Shown here: positions 1-8,335 of the stretch, piece after piece
How the letters are laid out: the number at the start of each line of letters is the position of its first letter
How positions within the stretch are numbered: the first letter of the stretch is position 1
Assembly (NCBI GenBank): GCA_022773025.1
Contig: JALEZF010000043.1
Location: 1-64,000 of the forward strand
Direction of reading: 5' to 3'
DNA length: 64,000 bases
Source of the DNA: Clostridium sp.
GTDB taxonomy: Bacteria; Bacillota; Clostridia; Clostridiales; Clostridiaceae
Position numbers and translations under genes: made by a program
The notes under the pieces: generated by a model
Told to the model about the DNA's origin: nothing
Seen by the model: only the letters and a program-made list of their open reading frames with translations
The model's database searches: none

Positions 1-189
1 TCAGAGCAATGCCTGCTAACTGCAGCAGTACAGAATATGAAGAAGATAGCAACAAGACTATCTTTGTTATTTTCATATTATATTATTAATTTCGATAATA
101 TTTTTAATCTTAAATTTTATCCACAACTAATAATAGAAAAACCCTCTGTTTTTAAACAGGGGGTTTTTCAACAAACTGTAGTTTTATAA
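1..189 (+). mobile_element. C-terminal end of a transposase (IS1182-like), cut by window start
   Basis: Frame 1 is open from the window edge to TAA at 187-189 and encodes about 62 residues. The stretch LLTAAVQNMKKIATRL (residues 5-20) resembles the conserved C-terminal helix of DDE transposases of the IS1182 group, which typically read LTAACQNMKKIA. The remaining tail is Ile/Phe/Asn-rich and poorly conserved. The upstream catalytic domain is outside the window, so completeness of the element cannot be judged. The family assignment rests on this one motif. Confidence 0.55.
138..167 (+). terminator. hairpin terminator in the 3' end of the transposase
   Basis: Inverted repeat AAAACCCTCTGTT / AACAGGGGGTTTT with a short TTTA loop and a run of T after it. 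It lies inside the last codons of the transposase reading frame, so it may also be part of the element's terminal inverted repeat. Confidence 0.5.
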
Positions 190-281
190 AAACTTCTTGC
201 CTTTTTATTTAATGAAATATATGATTTCTAAAGTTTATATTTTACATTAGAAAATCTATAACTAAATTTATAAAAAACATA

Positions 282-312
282 TTGACCTTTACGCTGCGTA
301 ATAGTTTAGAAT
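282..312 (+). promoter_or_regulatory. MerR-type promoter with 19-bp spacer
   Basis: A -35 TTGACC (282-287) and -10 TAGAAT (307-312) are separated by 19 bp, the long spacing that MerR-family activators untwist. Centred in the spacer is the perfect palindrome TTACGC-T-GCGTAA (289-301), where MerR dimers bind. It sits 20 bp before the MerR gene, so the regulator probably controls its own transcription. Confidence 0.75.
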
Positions 313-332
313 CTTAATCAAGGGGTGAGAAA

Positions 333-1097
333 ATGGAGTATACAGTAAATAAATTGGCAAAGCTCTCCGGTGTAAGCGCGCGTACACTTAGATATTACGA
401 CGAAATTGATTTGCTTAAACCAAAAAGAATAAGCTCCAATGGATATCGTATATATGGAGAGGACCAAGTGAACATGCTGCAGCAGATACTTTTTTATAGA
501 GAACTTGGTGTAAGCCTAGATGAGATAAAGGAAATAATAGGGGCACCTTCTTTTAGCAGAGAAAAAGCTCTAAAAGCCCATTTGATTGCTCTTACAGCAA
601 AAAAGGAGCAGATTGAATTTATGATCGATAATGTCATAAAGACAATAGGTTCAATGAAAGGAGAAAATATTATGAGTGATAAGGAAAAGTTTAAAGGCTT
701 TAAGAAAAAAGTTATAGAGGAAAATGAAAAGAAATATGGCAAGGAAATCAGAGAAAAATATGGTAATGAGGTTGTTGATGGTTCAAATGCAAAAGTAGCT
801 GGTATGACAGAGAAACAATGGAAGGTGCAAGAAGAGTTATCTAAGGATATAAATGAGAACCTTAAAGCAGCTATGGAAACAGGAGATCCATCAGGAGAGC
901 TTGCTCAAAAGGTTTGCGATCTTCATAGACAATGGCTATGTATGTTTTGGAAAGAAGGCATGTATTCCAAGGAAGCGCATAGAGGACTTGGAGAGATGTA
1001 TGTTTATGATGAGAGATTCAAAGCATATTATGATAAGATAGGTGAAGGTGCAGCAGAATTCTTAAGAGATGCACTAAATGTGTACTGCTCTAAGTAA
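333..1097 (+). CDS. MerR family regulator with TipAS drug-sensing domain
   Basis: A 254-residue transcription factor. Residues 1-70 form a MerR winged helix-turn-helix (VNKLAKLSGVSARTLRYYDE, then IDLLKP). A dimerising coiled coil follows to about residue 110. The C-terminal 140 residues match the TipAS antibiotic-recognition fold and end with the family-typical pattern FKAYYDKIGEGAAEFLRDAL. Members such as TipA and Mta bind peptide antibiotics or hydrophobic drugs and then activate their own and efflux genes. The start ATG has AAGGGGTGAG upstream, and the 19-bp-spacer promoter immediately before it indicates autoregulation. No efflux gene is adjacent; the next genes encode cell-surface acylation. 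Confidence 0.9.
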   Translation: MEYTVNKLAKLSGVSARTLRYYDEIDLLKPKRISSNGYRIYGEDQVNMLQQILFYRELGVSLDEIKEIIGAPSFSREKALKAHLIALTAKKEQIEFMIDNVIKTIGSMKGENIMSDKEKFKGFKKKVIEENEKKYGKEIREKYGNEVVDGSNAKVAGMTEKQWKVQEELSKDINENLKAAMETGDPSGELAQKVCDLHRQWLCMFWKEGMYSKEAHRGLGEMYVYDERFKAYYDKIGEGAAEFLRDALNVYCSK

Positions 1098-1137
1098 GTG
1101 TTTACTATATATTGTTGTTTTATTTAGAATTTATATT

Positions 1138-1169
1138 AAGATCAAGATTGTTTATAATCTTGGTCTTTT
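1138..1169 (+). terminator. terminator of the MerR gene
   Basis: Stem AAGATCAAGATT / AATCTTGGTCTT with loop GTTTAT followed by TTTT, 40 bp after the MerR stop. Confidence 0.75.
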
Positions 1170-1210
1170 CTGTTATAAAAATATAGAGGTTCACATAATA
1201 GACAATTACC

Positions 1211-1225
1211 TTAAAAACGTTTACT
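1211..1225 (+). promoter_or_regulatory. possible cre (CcpA) site before the MBOAT gene
   Basis: TTAAAAACGTTTACT matches the cre consensus WTGNAANCGNWNNCW at all but one defined position. It is 31 bp before the start codon, where CcpA would repress. This is a consensus match only. Confidence 0.3.
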
Positions 1226-1256
1226 ATATAAATACATCAGAAGAAAGGATTTTAAC

Positions 1257-2633
1257 ATGGTATTTAGTAGTATTGTATTCATATTTAGATTTTTACCCAT
1301 TGCTTTAGGATTATATTTTCTGACGCCTAAGAGATACAAGAATCTCATGCTGACACTACTTAGCTTGATATTTTATTCCTGGGGGGAAGGGAAATACTTC
1401 CTTATAATGATAGCATCCATATTGGTTGATTATACAGCAGGAAGGCTTATTGGAAAGTACAGGTACAATAAGAAACTCAGCATAGCTATACTGAGCTTAT
1501 CGGTTTGCTTTAACTTAGGAATGTTATTTTTCTTTAAGTATTTCAATTTCTTCATTGATAATTTGAATAGCTTATGGGGACTTGGACTAACTCCAGTAAA
1601 GATAACTTTGCCACTAGGCATAAGCTTTTACACCTTTCAAACTATGTCCTACTCTATAGATGTCTTTAGAGGAAATGTAGACCAGGAGAAGAATATAATA
1701 ACATTTTCGGCCTTTGTAACCTTATTCCCACAGCTTATTGCAGGACCTATAGTGAAGTATTCAGATATAGCTGAGGAACTGAAAGAAAGGCATGTTTCAA
1801 AGGATTCTGTGGAGAAAGGCATAGAAAAGTTTATATTGGGATTAGGGAGAAAAGTTCTAGTTGCAAACAATATAGGTATGCTGTGGACGGAGATTGAAAC
1901 TATAGGCTTTGATAGGATATCCACACCTCTTGCATGGATGGGACTTGTAGCTTTTGGCCTACAGATATATTTTGATTTCAGTGGATATTCCCTTATGGCC
2001 ATAGGGCTTGGAGAAATGCTAGGATTTTCATTTCCACAAAACTTCAACTATCCTTATATTTCAAGGAGTATATCGGAGTTTTGGAGAAGGTGGCATATGA
2101 CATTGGGCTCATGGTTTAGGGAGTATGTATACATACCTTTAGGTGGAAATAAAAAAGGTACTGTGAGGACTACAATTAATTTGTTCATAGTTTGGTTTCT
2201 CACTGGGTTGTGGCATGGGGCTAGCTACAATTTTATACTTTGGGGAATGCTTTTCTTTATATTAATCTCAGTAGAGAAGGCAGGGCTCAATAAGATTTTA
2301 GAGAAGCACAAGATATTCTCGCACCTTTATACTTTATTCTTCCTTTTAATTGGCTGGGGACTTTTTGCTATAACAGATTTTAATCTTATGGGGTATTATT
2401 TTAAGGGACTGTTCAACTTCAGATATGGGATTGATTATCTATATTACCTTAGAAATTATGCGGGAATTTTCATTATAGCCATAGCATTATCAACCCCTGT
2501 GATACCGAAATTATACAACAAGTATGTAAAGTCACAAGCAGTTAATGCATCAGTTTTAATGTTTATATTTATTGTGGCTGTGGCTTATTTAGTAGATGCT
2601 ACATACAATCCATTTTTATATTTTAGATTTTAG
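1257..2633 (+). CDS. MBOAT family membrane O-acyltransferase (AlgI/DltB-like)
   Basis: A 458-residue polytopic membrane protein with about ten hydrophobic segments. It carries the MBOAT signatures ITLPLGISFYTFQTMSY (about residue 120), FWRRWHMTLGSWFREYVYIP (about 275) and GLWHGASYNFILWG (about 317), which includes the catalytic His. AlgI-type enzymes move acyl groups across the membrane for O-acylation of surface polysaccharide. The next gene, 9 bp downstream, encodes a DHHW/AlgJ-like protein, so the two probably form an acylation module. Start ATG follows AGAAAGGA. No polysaccharide synthase is adjacent, so the acceptor is unknown. Confidence 0.92.
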   Translation: MVFSSIVFIFRFLPIALGLYFLTPKRYKNLMLTLLSLIFYSWGEGKYFLIMIASILVDYTAGRLIGKYRYNKKLSIAILSLSVCFNLGMLFFFKYFNFFIDNLNSLWGLGLTPVKITLPLGISFYTFQTMSYSIDVFRGNVDQEKNIITFSAFVTLFPQLIAGPIVKYSDIAEELKERHVSKDSVEKGIEKFILGLGRKVLVANNIGMLWTEIETIGFDRISTPLAWMGLVAFGLQIYFDFSGYSLMAIGLGEMLGFSFPQNFNYPYISRSISEFWRRWHMTLGSWFREYVYIPLGGNKKGTVRTTINLFIVWFLTGLWHGASYNFILWGMLFFILISVEKAGLNKILEKHKIFSHLYTLFFLLIGWGLFAITDFNLMGYYFKGLFNFRYGIDYLYYLRNYAGIFIIAIALSTPVIPKLYNKYVKSQAVNASVLMFIFIVAVAYLVDATYNPFLYFRF

Positions 2634-2642
2634 GAGGATCAG

Positions 2643-3743
2643 ATGAAAAAGAATCCGCTTTTATATATGTTTATCTCTGTACTTTTCATTCTTGCCTTGC
2701 TAGATTTTATAGCACCAGATAAAAAGTTTTCAGAGCTAGAAAATAGAACTTTAAAGACTAAGGTGAAGTTTACTGCAAAGTCTTATTTGGATGGTTCCTT
2801 TGGAAGGGACTACGAGAAATATATAAATGACCAGTTTATAGAAAGGGATCTATGGATAAATTTAAAATCTAGAAGTGAGAACATTTTAGGGAAAGTTGAA
2901 AATAACGGCATAATTTATGGAAATTACGGTTACTTATTCGAAAAGTTTACGTATATAGATAATGAAAGGTTTAATACAAATATAAATGCTGTGAATACAT
3001 TAATTAAAAATTCACAAGCCAAGATTTCTCTATTGATTGCTCCCAATTCCTACGGAGTTTATGATGAAAATTTACCTTATGGTGCACCTGTTATAAATCA
3101 AAAATTAGGTATATCAAAGATTTATGAGAACATCTTAGGGGAAAATGAAGTCAATGTATATCCTAGGATCATTGAAAATAAAGAAGACTACATTTATTAC
3201 AAAACAGACCATCACTGGACAACGCAGGGAGCTTATGTGGCTTATGAAGAGCTTATGAAAAGTCTTGGTAATTCTCCGATAGTTCTTAATGATTATGAAG
3301 GCATAGATATTCCTAATTTTTATGGTACTTATTACTCCAAAGCAAAGCCTTTCAAAGCTGATACGGATGCATTGACTTATTATGATTTTCCTAATATAAA
3401 AATGAAAATAGGAGAAAATGAGTATAATAGTCTTTATGACATGTCCAAGGAAAAGGTAAGGGACAAATATTCTTTATTTTTATACGGAAACAATCCTCTT
3501 ACCATAATAGAAAATACTAAATTAGATAATGGCAAGAAGCTTTTAGTGTTCAAGGATTCTTACGCTAATTCCCTCATACCTTTTTTGACACAGCATTATG
3601 AGGAGATTCATGTGGTAGACCTTAGAAGCTTTAATACATCAGTAAGCCAGTATATTAGAAATAATGAATTTGATGATATCTTTGTCATATATAATTTTAT
3701 AAATTTTACAAGAGATATGGACGTAGTAAAACTTAGAGGATAG
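2643..3743 (+). CDS. DHHW motif / AlgJ-like O-acyltransferase partner
   Basis: A 366-residue protein with one N-terminal membrane anchor (residues 8-25) and an extracytoplasmic SGNH-like domain. The defining motif TDHHWTTQGAY is near residue 188 and a second conserved block, FKDSYANSLIPFL, is near 302; these supply the Asp/His and Ser residues of AlgJ/AlgX-type acetyltransferases. It follows the MBOAT gene at 9 bp with AGGAGG before its ATG, which indicates a single transcript. It likely transfers the acyl group delivered by the MBOAT protein to an extracellular polymer. Confidence 0.88.
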   Translation: MKKNPLLYMFISVLFILALLDFIAPDKKFSELENRTLKTKVKFTAKSYLDGSFGRDYEKYINDQFIERDLWINLKSRSENILGKVENNGIIYGNYGYLFEKFTYIDNERFNTNINAVNTLIKNSQAKISLLIAPNSYGVYDENLPYGAPVINQKLGISKIYENILGENEVNVYPRIIENKEDYIYYKTDHHWTTQGAYVAYEELMKSLGNSPIVLNDYEGIDIPNFYGTYYSKAKPFKADTDALTYYDFPNIKMKIGENEYNSLYDMSKEKVRDKYSLFLYGNNPLTIIENTKLDNGKKLLVFKDSYANSLIPFLTQHYEEIHVVDLRSFNTSVSQYIRNNEFDDIFVIYNFINFTRDMDVVKLRG

Positions 3744-3760
3744 CTTAAGAGGAAAAAATT

Positions 3761-4108
3761 ATGTTAAGAAATATAGCACATGTAGGAATTACAGTGTCAA
3801 ACTTGGAAAGGTCAATAAAGTTTTATAGAGATGTCCTAGGGCTTCAATATAAAGGGCATATGGTAATGGAAGGAGAAGCAACTGATAAGCTGTTTGGGAA
3901 AAAGAACTGCACTGCAAAGGTTGCTTATCTTAATGGATGTAAGGAAATTTTAGCACCACCTGTAGAACTCATAGAGTTTACATCTGAGGAAACTGAAAAA
4001 GCCATATGTAAGATTAACTCCACTGGCATATCAGAGGTTTGCTTTTACGTAAAAGACATGGATTATGTCTATGATTACCTTAAGGAAAGCCAAGTTAAAT
4101 TTTTGTAA
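3761..4108 (+). pseudogene. VOC/glyoxalase family protein, probably 3'-truncated
   Basis: A 115-residue protein beginning with a typical VOC module (IAHVGITVSNLERSIKFYRDVLGLQYKG). It stops after KESQVKFL, just where family members continue with the last beta strands (usually ending in a YFKDPDG-type motif and a metal-binding Glu). The stop overlaps the ribosome binding site of the next small gene. Loss of one metal ligand suggests a non-functional or altered protein. It could still be translated, and no missing segment is visible downstream. Confidence 0.65.
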
Positions 4109-4119
4109 GGAGGAGTATT

Positions 4120-4248
4120 ATGAAAATCTTCTTTGGATTAGTAGGTTCAGCTATATACTTGTTAATATTTTACTATATTATAAAAGCTGCCGTTAAAGAC
4201 GGAGTTACAGAAGCATACAAGAACATAGAACGAAATAAAAATATGTAA
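4120..4248 (+). CDS. small single-pass membrane protein (DUF6019-like)
   Basis: 42 residues: a hydrophobic N-terminal segment (FFGLVGSAIYLLIFYYII) followed by a charged helix (KAAVKDGVTEAYKNIERN). AAGGAGGAG precedes the ATG at ideal spacing. The layout resembles small DUF6019 proteins, and a similar gene lies at 17250-17429. The function is unknown. Confidence 0.6.
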   Translation: MKIFFGLVGSAIYLLIFYYIIKAAVKDGVTEAYKNIERNKNM

Positions 4249-4288
4249 GAGAAGAAAATTTCATAAAAAACTAAAGACACAAATAAAG

Positions 4289-4321
4289 AAGCCTAGCTGC
4301 ATGTATAACAGCTAGGCTTTT
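4289..4321. terminator. bidirectional terminator
   Basis: Stem AAGCCTAGCTG / CAGCTAGGCTT with T runs in both directions, placed between the plus-strand small gene and the 3' end of the minus-strand LysR gene. Confidence 0.8.
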
Positions 4322-4350
4322 AAGTTATCAAATTGGTTCTAAATAAATTT

Positions 4351-5295
4351 CTATATAGATTCCTCAACTACCTTTATAAATTCTTGAGCGGCCTTAGATA
4401 AATACTTATTTTTTTTATAAATTATACTAGAGTTACGATAAGTTAGAGGGCTATTCAGCTTATAAAATACAGGTTGAGAGGCTAAGTTGGAATATTTAAC
4501 AATGATATCTGTTGTAAAAGATACACCAAGATTTGCAACAGTCATTGAGTAGGTTGTCATAAGCTGATCGAAATTCATCTTTATCTTAGGTTCAAATTCG
4601 CTGTTTTTACAGAGCTTAACTGCAAGATCATGCATGTGATTTCCTTGCTTTAAGAATAGAAAAGGTTCATCTTTGAAGGTATTTAAATTTAATGCAGGGC
4701 AATCAGGTGATAGATGAACATTATTTTTGATATCATCTGAGGAAAGTTGAAATTTCTTTAGCTTATCATTTATAGGAAATTTTTTTGGAACTGCAAGAAG
4801 AACAGTTTCATGAAAGATATTGATTATGGAGAATAACTCCATATTAAAAGGATAGCAGTCAACCACAAGGTCCATAGTTCCCTCAAGTAAAAGTTGTTCT
4901 AGTTCAAGAGAATTTCTTTCGAAGACTTCAACCTCTATTCCGGGATGTTTTTCTGAATAAAGGGAAAGAATTGATGGTAGAAAACAGGACACAAAAAAGT
5001 GGGTTCCTCCAATGGATAATTTTCCGGTTTTAAGTTCAGCTAAGTCCATTAGGTAATTATTTAAATCTTTTTCAAGAGTCATCATTTTTTTTGCTGTAAG
5101 TATGTAAGCTTCCCCAGCTTCTGATAATTGAATAGGGGAGGTGCTTCTATCAAAGAGTCTGTTGCCTATCTCTTTTTCGATTTTTGAAATTGTTGCACTT
5201 AAAGCAGGTTGAGATAGATAAAGCTTTTTTGCAGCTTTTGAAAAGCTCTTTTCTTCAGCAATTGTAAGAACGTATTTTATATTTTTAGAGTACAT
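4351..5295 (-). CDS. LysR family transcriptional regulator
   Basis: 314 residues. The N-terminal 60 residues form the LysR helix-turn-helix (FSKAAKKLYLSQPALSATIS). From about residue 90 a periplasmic-binding-protein-like effector domain follows (GKLSIGGTHFFVSCFLPSIL). AGGAGG precedes the ATG. It is divergent from a TSUP-type anion exporter 118 bp away, the usual arrangement in which a LysR protein controls the divergent gene. The co-inducer is not predictable. Confidence 0.92.
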   Translation of the reverse strand: MYSKNIKYVLTIAEEKSFSKAAKKLYLSQPALSATISKIEKEIGNRLFDRSTSPIQLSEAGEAYILTAKKMMTLEKDLNNYLMDLAELKTGKLSIGGTHFFVSCFLPSILSLYSEKHPGIEVEVFERNSLELEQLLLEGTMDLVVDCYPFNMELFSIINIFHETVLLAVPKKFPINDKLKKFQLSSDDIKNNVHLSPDCPALNLNTFKDEPFLFLKQGNHMHDLAVKLCKNSEFEPKIKMNFDQLMTTYSMTVANLGVSFTTDIIVKYSNLASQPVFYKLNSPLTYRNSSIIYKKNKYLSKAAQEFIKVVEESI

Positions 5296-5349
5296 AAAAG
5301 CCTCCTAACATATAAATAAAATTTATAATATTTATATAGTTATGTGTAT

Positions 5350-5369
5350 TTGATTATATCTAAAATCAA
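5350..5369. promoter_or_regulatory. candidate LysR operator in the divergent intergenic region
   Basis: Dyad TTGATT-N8-AATCAA, a T-N11-A-type LysR box, lies midway between the LysR start and the TSUP start. This is the expected position for regulating both genes. Confidence 0.4.
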
Positions 5370-5413
5370 TGCTACCATAAAAGTAAGGAAATAACAATGA
5401 GGGGGGTATTATT

Positions 5414-6178
5414 ATGGACTTTCCAACATCTTTGCTTTTCATATGCCCAATGGTATTTTTAGCAGGTTTTATAGATGCTGTGGCAGGGGGAGGGGGAATC
5501 ATCACCTTACCTGTGTACATGCTTACTGGGCTTCCTGCACATCAAGCTTATGGGTGTAATAAATTTTCGGCAGCAGTGGGGACCACATTTTCAGCTGCGA
5601 GATTTTTACTTAATAAGGCATTAGATCTTAAAGTGGCTATAATGTCAGCCATCAGTGCATTTATAGGTTCAGCGGTGGCATCAAGGATAGTTTTATATCT
5701 GCCAGGAGAATTTCTAAAGAAGATGCTAATCATAATGCTACCTATAATAGCAGTATTAATTTTTATAAAAAAGGATTATGGTGAAGAAAATCTGTCAGCT
5801 AATTTAAGCAAAAGTAAGATGATAACTTTTGCGATACTTATAGGTGTTCTAATTGGACTTTACGATGGAATTTTCGGACCAGGAACAGGAACTTTTGCAA
5901 TAATAGCTTATACAATGATAATGAAATATGATTTGAGAACAGCTTCAGGAAATGCTAAGATATTAAACTTAGCTTCAAACTATGCATCTGTTATTACTTA
6001 CATGATAGCAGGGACAGTGGTTTATAGTATAGCAGTACCAGCAGCCGTATGTGGTATATTAGGTAACTATTTGGGAGCAGGCTTTGCTATAAGAAAAGGA
6101 GCAAAATTCATCAAACCTATGATGATAGTAGTAGTTGTGCTTATCTTAGGAAAGATGTTTATGGATGTTTTTATGTAA
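5414..6178 (+). CDS. TSUP family (TauE/SafE) anion transporter
   Basis: 254 residues with about eight hydrophobic segments in two homologous halves. Each half begins with the family pattern (AGFIDAVAGGGGIITLP near residue 17, and GLYDGIFGPGTGTF near residue 150). TSUP proteins export sulfite, sulfoacetate or related organic anions. GAGGGGGG precedes the ATG. The divergent LysR gene is the likely regulator. The substrate is not determined by the sequence. Confidence 0.9.
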   Translation: MDFPTSLLFICPMVFLAGFIDAVAGGGGIITLPVYMLTGLPAHQAYGCNKFSAAVGTTFSAARFLLNKALDLKVAIMSAISAFIGSAVASRIVLYLPGEFLKKMLIIMLPIIAVLIFIKKDYGEENLSANLSKSKMITFAILIGVLIGLYDGIFGPGTGTFAIIAYTMIMKYDLRTASGNAKILNLASNYASVITYMIAGTVVYSIAVPAAVCGILGNYLGAGFAIRKGAKFIKPMMIVVVVLILGKMFMDVFM

Positions 6179-6264
6179 AATTTTTAATAGATAAATCATT
6201 AAAGAACTTGATATTGAAACTGGATCATGTCTAAGTTCTACCTCTAAGTCTACAACAATATATT

Positions 6265-6303
6265 AAAAGGTGCAGAGTGTTTATTATATATTCTGTGCCT
6301 TTT
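6265..6303 (+). terminator. terminator after the TSUP gene
   Basis: Stem AAAAGGTGCAGAG / TTCTGTGCCTTTT with two G-U pairs and an A/T-rich loop. Confidence 0.65.
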
Positions 6304-6376
6304 AATTATTTAAAAGAAGGATATTAACATAATTACGTCAAATTACATATAAAAATATATGAAGGAGAGATATAAT

Positions 6377-6991
6377 ATGAAGGTTTTACTTATAAATGGA
6401 AGTCCACATAAAAATGGATGTACTTTTACTGCTTTAAGTGAGGTGGCAGGAAGTTTAAATAAAAATGAAATTGAAACAGAAATAATTCATATAGGGATGA
6501 AGGCAATGCAAGGATGTATAGCCTGTGGAAGATGCAGAGAAACTGGAAAGTGTGCTTTTCAAGATGAGGTATATAATGCACTATTTGAAAAAATTCAAGA
6601 AGCCAGTGGCATAGTAGTTGGTTCTCCAGTTTATTATGCAGGACCTAATGGCTCACTTTGTGCTCTATTAGATAGATTATTTTATTCTGCTTCAAGATAT
6701 ATGACAAATAAACCAGCTGCTGCAGTGGTAAGCTGTAGAAGGGGAGGAGCTAGTGCAACCTTTGATAGATTAAATAAATACTTTACAATAAATCAAATGC
6801 CAGTAGTTTCATCTCAATACTGGAATTCAGTTCATGGAAACACTCCAGAAGAAGTAAAGAAGGATTTAGAAGGTCTTCAAGTGATGAGAACTCTAGGAAA
6901 TAATATGGCTTGGATGATAAAAACTATTAAGGATAGTGAGTATCCTCTACCTGAAAGGGAAAATAGAGTATCAACTAATTTCATAAGATAG
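6377..6991 (+). CDS. flavodoxin family NAD(P)H-dependent FMN oxidoreductase
   Basis: 204 residues from the ATG after GAAGGAGAG. The N-terminus has the FMN-phosphate loop LLINGSPHKNGCTF. A Cys cluster GCIACGRCRETGKC (near residue 48) and SPVYYAGPNGSLCALLDRLF are typical of the YwqN/iron-sulfur-flavoprotein-like branch. It probably reduces quinones or other electron acceptors with NAD(P)H. An upstream in-frame ATG at 6359 lacks a ribosome binding site. The gene is followed by a GNAT gene 34 bp downstream. Confidence 0.88.
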   Translation: MKVLLINGSPHKNGCTFTALSEVAGSLNKNEIETEIIHIGMKAMQGCIACGRCRETGKCAFQDEVYNALFEKIQEASGIVVGSPVYYAGPNGSLCALLDRLFYSASRYMTNKPAAAVVSCRRGGASATFDRLNKYFTINQMPVVSSQYWNSVHGNTPEEVKKDLEGLQVMRTLGNNMAWMIKTIKDSEYPLPERENRVSTNFIR

Positions 6992-7025
6992 CAATTTAAG
7001 AAGGCAGCGACAGGAGAGATTTTAA

Positions 7026-7559
7026 GTGGAAATTGGATTTAGAGATTTATGTAAGAATGATAAGGAGTATTTCTTTTCATGGATCAAGGATAAGGAAGTC
7101 ATAAAGTACTCATTGTCCATATTTCGGAAAATGAAAAGTGATGAGGATATTTCAAGATGGTTTGATAAACTATTAGTGGATAAATCATCATATAAAAAAG
7201 CAATTGTGGACATGACTAAGAAGAAAATAATCGGGTATGCAGGAATAGCAGATATAAGTGAAACAAATCTTTCTGGAGAGTACTTTATATTTATTGGAGA
7301 TAAATCTTATCATGGAAAAGGTGTTGGGACATACGTAACAAAGGAAATAGTCAAACAAGGATTTGAAAATCTTAATCTGAATAGAATAATGCTAACAGCA
7401 TTTGAAAAGAATATATCAGCTAAAAAAGCTTACAGCAAAGCAGGATTTAAGATGGAAGGCATAATGAGACAATCTTCCTATAGATATGGTGAATTTTATG
7501 ATAAAATCCTGATGAGTATATTAAAGGAAGAGTATTTAGATGAAGGTAGAGAACATTAA
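7026..7559 (+). CDS. GNAT family N-acetyltransferase (RimJ/RimL-like)
   Basis: 177 residues starting at GTG after GACAGGAGAG. The central motif A reads GKGVGTYVTKEIVKQGFENL, the acetyl-CoA pyrophosphate loop. The following NLNRIMLTAFEKNISAKKAY and GFKMEGIMRQ are typical of RimJ/RimL-like ribosomal-protein or small-molecule acetyltransferases. The substrate is unknown. It may be co-transcribed with the flavodoxin gene upstream. Confidence 0.85.
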   Translation: MEIGFRDLCKNDKEYFFSWIKDKEVIKYSLSIFRKMKSDEDISRWFDKLLVDKSSYKKAIVDMTKKKIIGYAGIADISETNLSGEYFIFIGDKSYHGKGVGTYVTKEIVKQGFENLNLNRIMLTAFEKNISAKKAYSKAGFKMEGIMRQSSYRYGEFYDKILMSILKEEYLDEGREH

Positions 7560-7578
7560 TAAATCCTAAATAGAAGGA

Positions 7579-7620
7579 GTGCTGCAAAATTGATGAAGAA
7601 TTTTGCAGCACCCATTTTTT
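7579..7620 (+). terminator. terminator after the acetyltransferase gene
   Basis: Stem GTGCTGCAAAATT / AATTTTGCAGCAC with loop GATGAAG, then CCCATTTTTT. Confidence 0.85.
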
Positions 7621-7661
7621 ATATAGAAACCTTTGTTATATTAGTTTAAATTTAAGCTGCA

Positions 7662-7991
7662 TTATTTTTTTATGGAAATTATTTTCTTTTTAAGAAAATA
7701 GCTAACAACACCTAATATATTATAAATTACTAAAGGTTTTATACAATCACCCATGTTATACCATATATTCACAGGGATTATAAATGCCATAGATGATAAA
7801 ATGAATCCTATGATTAAATCTTTTTTGAAATCAGAATATATTAAACCTTGTATTATAAATGTAATGGGAAATAATAAGAATAATCCAAGCAATATATTTT
7901 TATCAGCTCTACTTAAAAAAGTTATTGCAAGTATTATTATACTAGGCAATATTATAGATAAAAATTTCTTCATAAACTTAAATTCGATCAA
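7662..7991 (-). CDS. small polytopic membrane protein, function unknown
   Basis: 109 residues with four hydrophobic segments and a basic C-terminus (KKKIISIKK); no family recognised. TTG is chosen as start because GGGAGG lies 11 bases before it. An out-of-frame ATG four bases after the same ribosome binding site opens only a six-codon frame overlapping this start, which could couple translation. An internal ATG at 7973 is the alternative start. It follows the decayed gene at 8028-8199. Confidence 0.6.
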   Translation of the reverse strand: MIEFKFMKKFLSIILPSIIILAITFLSRADKNILLGLFLLFPITFIIQGLIYSDFKKDLIIGFILSSMAFIIPVNIWYNMGDCIKPLVIYNILGVVSYFLKKKIISIKK

Positions 7992-8027
7992 TATTCATTT
8001 AACCTCCCTAATAAATGCATATTCTCT

Positions 8028-8199
8028 TTATTTTAATTTCACTGTTTCAACAAACCAATGTCTAGAATCCATTTCTCCACCATTAAAATCATAACGAATT
8101 ACTGCTGTGTAATCATCAATTGCCCAGAAGCACTAGCAATATGAATAGTACCGCTGCAGCAGATATTCTTTCACTAGACGTTTTCTTGTTTGTTTCCAT
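8028..8199 (-). pseudogene. frameshifted remnant of a small secreted or membrane protein
   Basis: GGAGATTTACC precedes an ATG that encodes 27 residues (a basic start, then AAAVLFILLVLLGN) before TGA at 8116-8118. Another frame continues directly with FWAIDDYTAVIRYDFNGGEM and SRHWFVETVKLK up to TAA at 8028-8030. The second part looks like real protein, so a frameshift or internal deletion seems likely. Alternatively the 27-residue hydrophobic peptide is itself the product. Confidence 0.5.
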
Positions 8200-8260
8200 T
8201 GGTAAATCTCCTATCTTCTAAATTATAATGTATATTCAATTCTATACAGAATTACTCCAT

Positions 8261-8300
8261 AAAAATACCGTATTATTCAAAAAGAATATACGGTATTTTT
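8261..8300 (-). terminator. terminator of the Asn-rich small gene
   Basis: Near-perfect stem AAAAATACCGTAT / ATACGGTATTTTT, symmetric enough to work on both strands. It lies 35 bp after the minus-strand stop at 8336. Confidence 0.8.
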
Positions 8301-8335
8301 ATTTGTTTTATAATTTATTGACATACTGATCCACA

